This document shows positions 53,795 to 64,000 of a stretch of 64,000 nt of DNA, piece after piece (the first letter of the stretch is position 1; every line of letters begins with the position of its first letter). Origin of the DNA: Lutraria lutraria (lineage: Eukaryota > Mollusca > Bivalvia > Venerida > Mactridae); NCBI GenBank assembly GCA_964023205.1, contig OZ026848.1, positions 4,826,501 to 4,890,500 of the forward strand. Direction: 5' to 3'. The translations under genes were made by a program, and so were the position numbers. A model generated the notes under the pieces. The model saw only the letters and a list, made by a program, of their open reading frames with translations. It ran no database searches and was not told the origin of the DNA.

Positions 53795-55603
53795 TACTTA
53801 AAATAACCATTTTGGCTTGCTTTACTTGTTAGACAAGATATTTCAAAACATATTACTATTAGAGAATCAGATAGCAAATTAGTTTTATGGTTCACTATTT
53901 CTCGAATGCTTTGTAAAACGGAAAAAGATGTAGTTTGCGGCGTTGTTTATATACCACCCGAGTACTCAGAATATGCTGCTAAAGACCCTTTCTTAGAAAT
54001 CCAAAATGATGTTAACAAATTTTTTGATAGATATGATACAATTTGTTTGTTTGGAGACTTTAATAGTAGAACTAAATCTTTAAATGATTATATCATACTT
54101 GGCACTGAATTTTTTGAAAGTCAAAATTTGGACGAACTTTGTACAGAATATAACATTGAAATGGATTTGTTTGATATGGCCCCAAATGTTAACAGGAAGC
54201 GTATAAATGGTGACAAAACCTCAAATAACTATGGAAATCAGTTTCTTGAGTTTCTAAAACTTAATAATTTATACATTTTAAACGGTAGAACGAACAGTGA
54301 TGTCCCCGGAAGGACAACATGTAAAGGAACTAGTACTGTAGACTATTTTGTTTGCAACTCTAATCTTTTTAACCATATTGTATCTCTTAACGTATTAGAT
54401 TTTTGTCCCTTGCTGTCAGATGTGCATACTCTGGTCGAACTAAAATTAAACTTTAAGTTTACGTAATATTAATAATGTACAAAAAAAACGAACATACTGT
54501 AAAACTTTGTGAGAGAACGAAAGTAAACGATTTTATAAATAAACTTGATATGAATATAATACAAAATATACAAGACGCTATTGAAAATTGTACAACCGAA
54601 ACTAACTGCAACCAATAAAATCTTGACAAAATAGTCGAGGATATATGATCTTTATTTTTAAAGACATTAAGTGAATCGTTGGGCTATACTCACATTAATA
54701 ATAATCATAACAACAATACAAGTAATGCATATTCCTGGTTTGAACCAATGTGTAAGAATGCAAGGAAAATTTTTCATACAGCAAAATATCTTTATAAACT
54801 AAGAAAAACAGATGCAATAAAAGAAAATTTAAAAAGAAAGGCAAAAAATTATAAAAGTACACTCAAGCAATTTCATAATAAACAAAAAAAGATATAATAT
54901 AAAGAAATTGCGTGAAGCGAAAAGTAATGATCCACGAAAATACTGGAAAATTTTAAACAAAAACTCAAATAAGAAAAGTGAAGCGAACTTATCCGATCTC
55001 TATAATTTCTTTAGAAATATAAATTTTGTAATTGACGATAACTCTAATCTTAATGATAGAATACAACATAACTTAGTCGATGGAAATAATGATAATAACG
55101 AAGAAATAAATATTCCTATAACAGAAAACGAAATAGAATATGCAATTAAAAATTTGAAAAATAACAAAGCTAGTGGGTATGACAAAATAGTAAATGAGCA
55201 AATAAAAGCATCGTTTCCTATAATGAAAACAATATATGTTAAGCTTTTCAATCTTATCTATGATACTGGTATTATACCAGAACTATGGACCATTGGTATT
55301 ATTAACCCAATATACAAAAATAAGGGGGACATAACTAAACCTGAAAACTATCGACCAATAACACTGTTAAGTTGTTTAGGAAAGTTTTTTACCTGTATTT
55401 TAAATAAAAGAGTAACAGATTATGTTGAATCTAATATTATACTTAATAATACACAAGCGGGCTTCAGAAAGGGATTCTCAGCAACAGATCATTTGTTTGT
55501 ACTACAACACATTATACAATATCTCAATAATAACAATAAAAAGTTATTTTGCTCTTTTATCGATTTAAAACAGACATTCGATACTGTCTGGAGAACTGGG
55601 GCC
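53795..55603 (+). pseudogene. LINE: endonuclease and first half of RT, interrupted
   Basis: A non-LTR retrotransposon missing its 5' start and 3' half. The AP-type endonuclease frame is open from about 53795 to 54466 with 'VVYIPPE', 'LFGDFNSRT' and 'TCKGTSTVDYFVCN...LSDVHTLV' (catalytic Asn/Asp and the Ser-Asp-His end). A linker follows with stops (54467-54907), then RT at 54908-55600 with 'NKASGYDKI', 'GIINPIYKNKGD', 'NYRPITLLSCLGKFF', 'QAGFRKGFSATDHLF' and 'FCSFIDLKQTFDTVWR'. It stops exactly there: the catalytic ADD block is not found downstream. The sequence that cuts it off begins 'ggggcccgttttatcaac'. Confidence 0.82.
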
Positions 55604-55740
55604 CGTTTTATCAACATGTCGTAGCTACGACATGTCTTATCTTAAGACAGGAACTTACGACAAAAACTTAAGATGTCGCAAGACCGTTTTATCAACGCTG
55701 TCGTAAGTACAGTGTCGTAGCTACGACAAAACTTTGTCTT
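55600..55740 (+). mobile_element. Palindrome-rich end of a DNA-transposon-like insertion
   Basis: Starts 'gggcccgttttatcaacatg', contains the perfect palindrome 'atgtcgtagctacgacat', then 'atcttaagac'. After about 76 bp it repeats 'ccgttttatcaac...gtcgta' with a second 'gtcgtagctacgac'. Breaking a LINE frame cleanly and carrying subterminal palindromes fits the end of a TIR element. The opposite end ('gttgataaaacgggccc') is not in the window, so the superfamily and extent are unknown. Confidence 0.5.
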
Positions 55741-56483
55741 ACAACAATAAAATCCGAGACGCCGTCTATTATATTGCGCAACTTCCGTCGTTTATTTTCC
55801 CGCGCACCTGTCAGTTTCGTCTTCTGTCAAAACCAAAACATCGCCTTTTACTGATTTAGCCAAGAAAGGTAAATCGGAACAAGAATGAATGTTGTGTACT
55901 CGTTGAAGATTTCACAAGTCGGTACCACTTGGAATCGTGAAGTTTTCCCTATAGAGTCACGAAGAAGACAGCGGAGAAGTAAGGATGTGTTTTTTTTTAT
56001 TCCGGTGTTCTAGTGAAACCGAAAGTAACTATAAGCGTATAAAATAGTAGTCTGACAAAGGGTATCGATGTTATATTTGGCAGTGTTTTATATACGTATT
56101 GATACTGTTTAATCATGTAGTTATATGAATGTAAATGTTTTTTTGGCAGAGATACACATCGTTTATTTTTAAATGACAATTATAAGCGTTTTTGACGAAA
56201 TTGTAAACATAATTACTGATGACTAAATGATTGGAAATTGTTTGGTGTGTCGTAAGAATTATTTAGTATTCCTATACATTGTACTTTGAATAAATTTTGT
56301 ACGTACATGTATCTTCATATTTGTTTTTCATGTAGAATAGCCTGTGTGAAGGGTTCACTGATCCACTGATACAGGCAGTACGTTACAATTAAATAAAACT
56401 ACCTGACTGATATGATGAGGTGAGCAAGAAATAGATGGATCTGAAGGTAACTGAATACAGTTGATTTTGTTTTATATGTTAAA
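55741..56483. other. No gene seen
   Basis: May lie inside the element starting at 55600. No transposase motif recognised. Confidence 0.4.
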
Positions 56484-56628
56484 ACTGTGAAACCTGTGTT
56501 AGCAGCCACCTCCGAATAAATGCCAACCTGTAAGTAATGGGCATTCGTTTTAAAACCTTCATTAGTTATTCATAACAAGATGACCTCTAAATAAAGGCTA
56601 TCAGTCAATAAATGCCACCATGACTGTA
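56484..56628 (-). repeat. Palindromic MITE-like repeat, copy 4
   Basis: Minus-orientation relative of the copies at 1.4-2.2 kb. The plus strand reads 'aaacctgtgttagcagccacctccgaataaatgcc', matching the reverse complement of their right ends, and it ends 'aatgccaccatgactgta'. Its presence 54 kb away shows a dispersed family. Confidence 0.6.
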
Positions 56629-58560
56629 TGTTGTAGTGTAAGCCATAGTAGTTTAAAATGTATATCATTTGCATGTTCTCATTTGTTATAATTCAGGGTT
56701 TCCACTGACCATTATATTTTTTCTGCCACATCATCATGAATGACGTATGGGTGAGGGTCCGGGAGGGGTATCCCCTCCTGGATGTTGATTTTTTTTTCAT
56801 TTCATACATGCAAAGACACAATTTCCAGTGTATCTGGGACATAAAATGTATAAATTCAAGTAAAAATGAACAGAAAAAAAATATGCTTAATTTAATGTTC
56901 TACTGTACAAACAGAGGTGTGGAAATATCACATCTTTCTACTCATTACCGGAAAGGTAGACTTGAAAATCTTGGTTGTCCGGAACAAAAATCAACATGTC
57001 CAAATCAACTATCAAAATAACAGCTGTACTATATAATCTGATTTTTTAAAATAATCTTTTCTAGATCCTAGTCTATCTAGGTCAGTTTTAATCACATTCT
57101 GTTGCTTAGATTTTGTCTGGAAACCAATCTAGGCCTATACACCCGGCCAAAGACTTTTATGACATTCACTTATTTGTGAGTTGTGTCGTTTGGTAGGAAA
57201 GGAGATAAATCTTTCACAAAATTTACAGATGGTTACTTCAATTTCTTTGGCTCTTGCCCCTTTTATCTTGTTGAGCCGCAATAACATCAAAATTGAAATC
57301 AACTTTTTTATAAATTGAATTATGATTTTCTTAAGACCATCACTACTGTCCTGGCAAATGGATATTTCATCATGAATGTGTGCCACACGATTAAGTATCA
57401 AGGATAAGATAACACAATTAGAACAGGCTTACATCAAATACCAACAGATGACACATGCTTGCAACGTGTAGTGCAGTTATCCGAAATTCTTTGTCATCCG
57501 AAATTTCGTACACTTCATGAAAATATAAGTGTAACGACTGTTCTTGGAAATTAATGAGTCTTTGATATTTTGTTGGTCATAGTGCTTAATGCAACATAAT
57601 AATGTCGTAAATATTCCATAAATACTATCAAAACATGTGATTATCAAGTAATTTAGTGTATAGCAATATTTGTAAAATACGATCCGGACCGTACTGTATG
57701 GTACGAACTTTATTCAATACCACTGACGATACAGAAAGTAAGAACGTAAGGGTAAGACCTGCAACAATATATGCCTTTCGGCAATCTCTCATTACTAGAG
57801 GTGCGAAGTTGGTGATGCGAATCACAATCTGGATCAACACGCGACGGCCGCAGGCAGTGGGATTATTGATTTTCACGACTGATTAAAACATTGAATCAGG
57901 ACTGTTAAGGGGACACAATTTCTGACAATTATCTAAAGCGGGTGGGGTATGGTAAGAATTAAAAATTAAGAATAGGCTTGTATTTAAGTAAAAGAAATCA
58001 ACGTAATTTCAAGTCATATTTGCACTGAAAGGAATGTTGACAAGAATGGAGAAAAAAAGGATAAAATGGCAAAGCTAATGTGGATATAAGAACAAAATCT
58101 CGCGTACATTCAAACACAAAAATTAATTCATATTTCCAAAAAGTATTATGCACTACACAATGTCAAAACATTTATCAATGTTGTACGAGTGAAATTTATT
58201 TGAAATAATGAGAATTAACACTGCTAACTTCATTTTATTACACACACTACCAGGTAAAAACACGATCTGTTTTGCTCATAAAGTAGTACAGATAAAAAGG
58301 TATGGTGGTCAAAAGTGCCATGGAACAAAACAGTCAATAGTTAGAATTTCCCCTTTCCATTTAAAGTGTATCATATTTTCTGATAATTTTCATGTTAAGC
58401 TTATTGAGCCAGTTCTGTGACTTATCAAAATACATGTCAGTTACAATAATCACAAATTCAATATTCGTTCATAGTATTTATTAATCAATTTATATATTAA
58501 GGATCAATAAAATAACAATAAACAAGAGGGGCAAAATGGCCATGTAATCGTTTACTAGAA
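56629..58560. other. Intergenic, no gene seen
   Basis: Several frames of 70-95 codons (for example 56736-57020 and 57628-57876) have no recognisable content. No RNA gene seen. Confidence 0.45.
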
Positions 58561-58589
58561 AAAAAGAAGTTTAAAAACGATTTGATACT

Positions 58590-58920
58590 TGATCATAGTA
58601 GTTCTGTGAAAATTTGGTCGAAGTCCCTTCAGAATTGAAGGAGTTGCGTCCAGTAGAGTATTTCCCCATATATACTGTATACATCACATACGTTATGCAC
58701 ACAATAAAACACGAGGTCATAGATCGGCCAAAAGGGATCATATCACAAAATCCCTAAAATGCATAGGGGTACTACAAAATAGTTATGTGTAAAAGTTTGG
58801 TTGAAGTTGAAATCCATTCAGAATTGTAGGAGAAGTTGCGTCCAGAAGAAATTGTGGAAGCTCGCCCTGCGACCCGCCCGCCTGTCCGTGCGCCGACATT
58901 CGCCAATAAAATAGCCTTTG
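58590..58920 (+). repeat. Bivalve-type dispersed repeat, two fragments
   Basis: Two related stretches: 'gtgaaaatttggtcgaagtc' with 'ggagttgcgtccagtaga' (58606-58665), and 'aaaagtttggttgaagttg' with 'agaagttgcgtccagaaga' (58789-58855), the latter followed by a GC-rich tract ('cgacccgcccgcctgtccg'). From memory of the pattern, this 'tgaaaatttggt...gttgcgtcca' repeat is common in bivalve genomes; I cannot verify that here. Confidence 0.55.
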
Positions 58921-60600
58921 TCTTGGAAAACCTGGTTAAACATATAAAAAATAAAAAAAAGTTACCAGAGATAACAAGACACTTTATACATTATGATAGC
59001 AATTAATACTGAACTTTACGCATATTATTATTTCCTACAGTATCCCTTCACAGACACCATACTATTTACTGATATCTCAAGGACGCTTTGCACGGGATTT
59101 CGATAAATTGGGTCAATGCGATAGTAAAACCACATATTTCATGCACTTACCTTTATAAAGTTGAAGACATGGCATGTGCCTACGACAAAAAGTAAATAAA
59201 TGAAAGCATAATGTTTTGGCAGTAATACTTACTTTGATCTGCGTACTGATTACTCATTATCGCAATTTTGGTCTCCTTATTTGTTTTGTTTACTTTTCGA
59301 AATTTATAGCGGAATTGCTTCACAACTGAAAACGGAAATGTTTTCGATCGGAAACATAGTCCATTATTTAACTATTTTTTCCCCTAAGCGAATAAAACTT
59401 CTAATCTTTACACGGATATAAGTATATTTTCTAATGTTGGTAAATAAACGATATTCTTTCAAAAATCCTTGTCATTTAATAGTAAAAAAAGCACGTGCCA
59501 CCACCTGTGTAGTATAATTCGAGTTACCGTTCCTTTCGCGAACGAATTATTTTCAGTGAATCGGTCAGAAGCCGTGGGAGAATGAAAGTTGTCGTAAACA
59601 TTCTACAATTAACCATATTTCAAATAGAAAGAACCAGAAATCAAAGAAGTGTTTTAGACTTACCGTCTTAATGGAGAATCCCATATGTCTTAGGTACGTT
59701 ATGCATTACTTACCATGTGTTGCCACAGCTTTAAATGTCTAATCGCACAGATATTTGTTTTGTTTACATTTTAACGAATGGAAAAATGGCGTCCTGTCGA
59801 AATTTATGTCACATGTCGAATGTTTGTTTGGTCGTTTCAGTAAACGCGATTATGTCAACCAAAAAATGGATTCGTACAACGTTCAGTGTTAATTCGTATT
59901 GTCAAGGACTTATTATGTATGTATATAAGTCCTTGGTATTGTTTAAAAACTAATTTGGTTCACGAACTGTTCGTTACATGTTGAGTTTGAATGTACTTTC
60001 ATAAACCGTTTTTAACGGTGTTGTTTTCTTGATTAATCACTGGTAGCTGGTCTATATCCTTCAAATAGTGAATATAACTTATCTACACTAATGTTTTAAC
60101 AACTTACCAATACTTCTGTATAGACTCCCCAAGTAATTATTTCAATTGGCCATGTGACTATTTTCTATGTATTATTTTGAAAGTTGAGAATTGTGTCCCC
60201 TTAAGGTAGATTATGAAATTGTGACCCAAAAATGTTTATGCTTGTTGAAAGTTTTTTTCGCCACTCATAATTTTTTTTCGCCAATTGCGTATTTGGCGAA
60301 TGGCAGCGGAAATTAAATAATGATGCGTCATTTTGGTGTGTAGGTCTGTGTGTAAAATAACATATATCAATTACTTAGTTAAAGAAAGTGATGTCTGTAA
60401 TTTGACAGTGTAGAAATTAGGTTTTTGTATACTACTACCCATCTAACTATCTGTCAAAGTATTTGTATTGAATGTATTATATTAATTTATATAGTCTGTG
60501 ATTCATAATGTTTGATGCTCATTAATTATAGAAAATTACTATTAAATATGTGAATGTTTTTTTACTTAAAACATTGATTACTCTGTTGACATTTTGAATG
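58921..60600. other. Intergenic, no gene seen
   Basis: AT-rich. A palindromic 'aaggactta...taagtcctt' at 59905-59937 resembles the one at 2745-2765. 'cgccaattgcgtatttggcg' at 60280-60299 is a further short inverted repeat. Confidence 0.45.
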
Positions 60601-60618
60601 CTTTTGTTCATTTGCAGA

Positions 60619-60906
60619 TATATCATTCTGCCAGGCAATGTACTTCAAACATGAATTAGAAGCTAGAAAGTTGAAAATGCACTACTGTAAGCAAAGTGAG
60701 TGGACAGAAAATGTGAAGGAAAATTATTATATAAGTCTAGGAAGTTGAAAGAAATGGACAAGATATTGAATACTATTACAAGTACAATTACTGGTAGAAA
60801 ATATTGTCTGGATTTGCATGCAGCAGCTAGAATTCTACCAGATATTAAAGAACAAAATAACAAAATGATTAGTATAATAGTTGAGCATGTCATATTACTG
60901 ATTTGA
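60619..60906 (+). other. Possible coding fragment or exon, unassigned
   Basis: After a pyrimidine-rich 'catttgcag' (possible splice acceptor ending at 60618) one frame reads 'DISFCQAMYFKHELEARKLK' onward for about 44 codons. A second frame (60700-60906) carries the charged 'YKSRKLKEMDKILNTITSTI' stretch. Both look like a helical, Lys/Glu-rich C-terminal exon of the kind found in transposon-linked Myb/SANT-like proteins, but no diagnostic motif is present. This could be chance. Confidence 0.2.
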
Positions 60907-62215
60907 ATTTATTTCTTCAAATGAATTTGCTTCAATGTATGTTTGAAAATGTTGCTTAAAGGATTAACTCAGTATTATAACAGATTGTATTCTCAGTGAT
61001 AGTGAATGAATTAAAAATGTAGAAAGTGGAAATGTGTTGTCACTGTTTTGTTAATTATTGTGCAGTTTTGAACAATGTAATCACTTTAAATTATTAGCAT
61101 ACACATTGTAGATCCACATGTACAAACAAAAAATGCACACACATTGTATTGAACTCATGTATGTATTAATTGAATCAACAATAATTTTGTTATTAACAAT
61201 GCACTTTGAATTCACTTGTGAAAATACTTCAACATTCTTACACTACATTTTATTTTTGATAAAGCAGTGCTAAATGCTAATATTGTAATTGATTCATCCA
61301 AGTAAATTCAAAATGCATGTGTCACCATTTGCATGGACTCTCAAATTCTATTAACGTCAAAACATAACAATGAAGTCAGTTAATCATTTATTTACAACTG
61401 TAATATTTCATTCAAAAGAACATTTACATATTTACCTGTTCCATTATCTCCAAATGAAACAAATTTCAAATATCAATTTAAAACTCTGACAGAGCTTCAG
61501 TTAGGCCATCCTTAAAGTTTTTTGGGGGGTGACCCTATGCAGAGAATTTTCAGTTGGTATGTAGTTAGGAGTTTTTAAATTCAGTTTTTGTGTTTAACCC
61601 CAAATACCTGTCAAAATGCTATTTATATATTGTAAAACTTGTAATGCCATTTTTGGTCAGTAGGTAGCATAACCCCCAGCAAATTTTTTTAAAGGATGTC
61701 CTTGCATAAAATTCTAACAATATGCAGTCTATACTGAATTGCCTCATGGCATGTATTTTCTCCACCAATCATGTTCATACTCTCATCATTTAAATATCAT
61801 TATGATTCACTATGTCATTTGTTTCAGGTGGATTGACAATGTCAATGTTCAAGCGAACATTGTTCTATCTGGCATATTACTGAAGTTTCACTGGGCATAT
61901 TTTTGTGTCCTCATTTAGACATCCACCAGTTTGTGAAGACATCTGAAATGAAGGAATTGCATGACAATGACATAATACAGTTCAACATGATAGTTTAAAG
62001 TTGTTAAAACATAGCATTAAATTAAACCCACATATTAAAGTAGGTCATGCATTAATGCAAATTCTATCTTTATTTACCTTTATTGTCAGAAAAGGAGATA
62101 AACATTTAAACATTAGCTATGAATAGTCATCAGCTGACAGTGCTGAAATTACATTATTATTAGAAATGCATTTATTCATCTTTGAAGAAGTCTTTGCCAT
62201 TTAAGTATTTCAAAG
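60907..62215. other. Intergenic, no gene seen
   Basis: AT-rich, no features recognised. Confidence 0.5.
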
Positions 62216-62217
62216 TA

Positions 62218-62540
62218 TTAAATATGCTTATATGGGTCTCATATGGGCTGTTTCTGGGCAAGCCTATGTGGGTTATGCCCATATTGGAATATGGGACCTA
62301 TGTGAACAATACCACAAAGGCCCCTGTTGCACTTTCTATCTGGGTCCCATATAGGCTGCCCATATAGAACCTATATAGACAGAGGCGAATTGAAGGGAGG
62401 GATCTCCTGCCACACACCTCCCTAGAAGTCCCAACTATTGATAGATCTATGGTTGGGAGCTACCTATATCCTGCCTCCCTAGGTCTGCCTCAGATGAGTA
62501 CCCACATGGGACCCATGTTAAATTGCTAGCTGGGTTTGAC
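62218..62540 (+). repeat. Degenerate 'gggtcccatat' repeat region
   Basis: Words such as 'tatgggtctcatatgggc', 'gggttatgcccatattgg', 'gggtcccatataggctgcc' and 'catgggacccatgttaaatt' recur in both orientations, ending 'ttgctagctggg'. A diverged, partly palindromic repeat of an unnamed family; not coding. Confidence 0.5.
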
Positions 62541-63730
62541 AAGGACAGTAATTCATAACATATCTATAGCCAGCTGGTGCTCTTTGACTTTGCACCTTTT
62601 CAGCATTACTGAAGTTTCACTGGCATCCAACTAAATAATCACCAAATAACTGTGTTAATGAACACCATGCAGGACTGCCACCTCAGGCAAAAAAAATCAC
62701 CCTTGGCTAAATATTGCATTCCAATCAATACCAAAAAATTAAACTTTCATATAATTACTGAAATTGAATGTGGGTTGGGAAACTCCTTAGTCCTACCTAG
62801 TCAATGTGTACCTGATTTGCTCAACTCCTACCTTAGTTAACTAGTAACCTACTTTTAATTTTGACAGGTAGTTGTCTACCTGATTTTGATAACAATTTGA
62901 AATGTTTTTTTTAATTACTTTACTTTTACGGGCTGTGCCATTATTATTTGATTCATAAATATAGATAAATTTAAAATTATGTAGGTAAAAAGGTTGATAG
63001 CAAAATGTGTACATTCTTTTACACGTTTTTTTTTGGTCCTTGTACGCCTATTACCGCGGTGATGCTATTACCGCCGTTGCCCGGATAATAACAATACTTG
63101 CGCATGCGTGTCTCCTCCTCTTCCGTTTCCGTGTGGCATTTGTTGGCAGGGAACCAGACTATTGTTTACAATGCATGCCGCGACTTTAAAACATTTTACA
63201 TCAATTATTTTTATAATTTCTACAGTCAAGTCAATTTATCGTTCATACCGCCATTTGCATTCAATCCAAATTAACACCGCTATATAAATGTGACGCATTT
63301 TAATGCATCAGATCTCTTAAAACATAATTTTGATATTTCTGCAAATGATAGATGGTCCGCACATTGATTGGAATTTAGTACTGACGCAGGAATTTCCCGC
63401 GTTACTACGTATCTCGCATTTGATTGGTCGAGAGGCGGTAATAAGGTCATCAAACAAAAAATCAATATGGACGTCTGTGTGTCAAGAAATGCGATCAGTT
63501 GATGTATTATTTTATTGATATTGAGAGTATTTTTATGTTTTTCGACAACAAGAAGAATTGCTTATGATAATTAAATGGTGGTATGATTGCAGACTTGTAT
63601 TGTCGTGCATTTTAACACTGGTAAAGAGTTAAGTAGGCGGTAATAGGGACGGCCAGTATATAACACGTATGAAATTGATTTCCAAATTAGTCCATTTATG
63701 AATTTTATTGGTTGTGCAAGCCTTAATTTT
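62541..63730. other. Intergenic, no gene seen
   Basis: The word 'cctattaccgc' or its complement appears at 63047, 63066, 63433 and 63634, with the first and last inverted. This may reflect a small TIR element of about 0.6 kb, but the ends do not match further. Confidence 0.35.
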
Positions 63731-63734
63731 CGTT

Positions 63735-63885
63735 GACATGACCAAATCCAAGTACGTGTTAATGAGGGCACGAACAGACCAACTTTAGGTACATGTTGAC
63801 CACAAATTAGGTACGTGTTGACAAAATTCTGATACGTCACTCATTACGTGTTGGTTTGGGTACGAATTAACTAAGGTACGAGTTG
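63735..63885 (+). repeat. Degenerate 'ggtacgtgttgac' repeats
   Basis: About six loosely spaced words of the form 'ggtac(g/a)(t/a)gttga' (63750, 63787, 63811, 63845, 63858 and 63876 regions). Spacing is irregular, so this is a decayed tandem or satellite-like tract. Confidence 0.4.
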
Positions 63886-64000
63886 ATCAGTTACCGTCTG
63901 GAATTAGGCTAATCAATGGTTAACTGCTTTGATAATCCAGTTTATAAAAGGCAATTATGTATTTAACAATTCCTCTTAAATCAATACAAAACAATTAAAA

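Noticed and set aside
63040..63650. 0.6-kb TIR element with 'cctattaccgc' ends
   Set aside because: Matching ends do not extend beyond about 12 bp and no target duplication is visible.

Overview
The window looks like AT-rich nuclear DNA of a lophotrochozoan, most likely a bivalve mollusc. It carries intronless Cys-loop (nicotinic-receptor-like) genes in tandem, several clades of LINE, many tRNA-derived SINE-like pieces, MITEs, and a dispersed repeat with a 'gaagttgcgtcca' core that I associate with bivalve genomes. There are no bacterial or phage features, no rRNA and no CRISPR. The organism call is inference; I cannot name a species.

Layout. 1-7.1 kb is non-coding and holds a palindromic MITE family, a tRNA-like SINE, a hairpin element and one arm of a 55-bp perfect inverted repeat whose partner lies at 9.9 kb. 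7.15-9.28 kb is a 5'-truncated CR1/L2-type LINE with an intact reverse transcriptase ORF. 10.5-12.65 kb is a decayed minus-strand LINE (endonuclease part) broken by a 440-bp piggyBac-like MITE with TTAA target duplications. 16.1-20.1 kb is a 1.9-kb sequence present twice as direct repeats around a 176-bp spacer; each copy carries a 1055-bp TA-flanked MITE with 34-bp perfect terminal inverted repeats.

21.6-47.8 kb is the core: four minus-strand, single-exon pentameric ligand-gated channel subunit genes. They sit in tandem segmental duplications with shared flanks: a 33-bp minisatellite of about 35, 25 and 15 units, several tRNA-like SINEs and a 690-bp TIR element. Genes 2 and 3 appear to be hybrids. 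Their 5' parts and upstream flanks match gene 1; their 3' parts and downstream flanks match gene 4. That is the expected product of unequal crossing-over inside the M2-M3 coding region. The third interval was further changed by a local triplication with a 48-bp GC-rich filler and by a LINE insertion, and the other intervals preserve the empty sites.

49.3-52.1 kb is a nest of three LINE fragments in opposite orientations. 53.8-55.6 kb is another LINE (endonuclease plus the start of the RT) cut off by palindrome-rich sequence that looks like the end of a DNA transposon. 55.6-64 kb shows no convincing gene, only repeats and a doubtful small coding fragment.

The only host genes I can support are the four receptor subunits. 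They would make membrane cation channels, alone or together; the ligand is unknown. Everything else is mobile DNA, its debris, or sequence with nothing recognisable.
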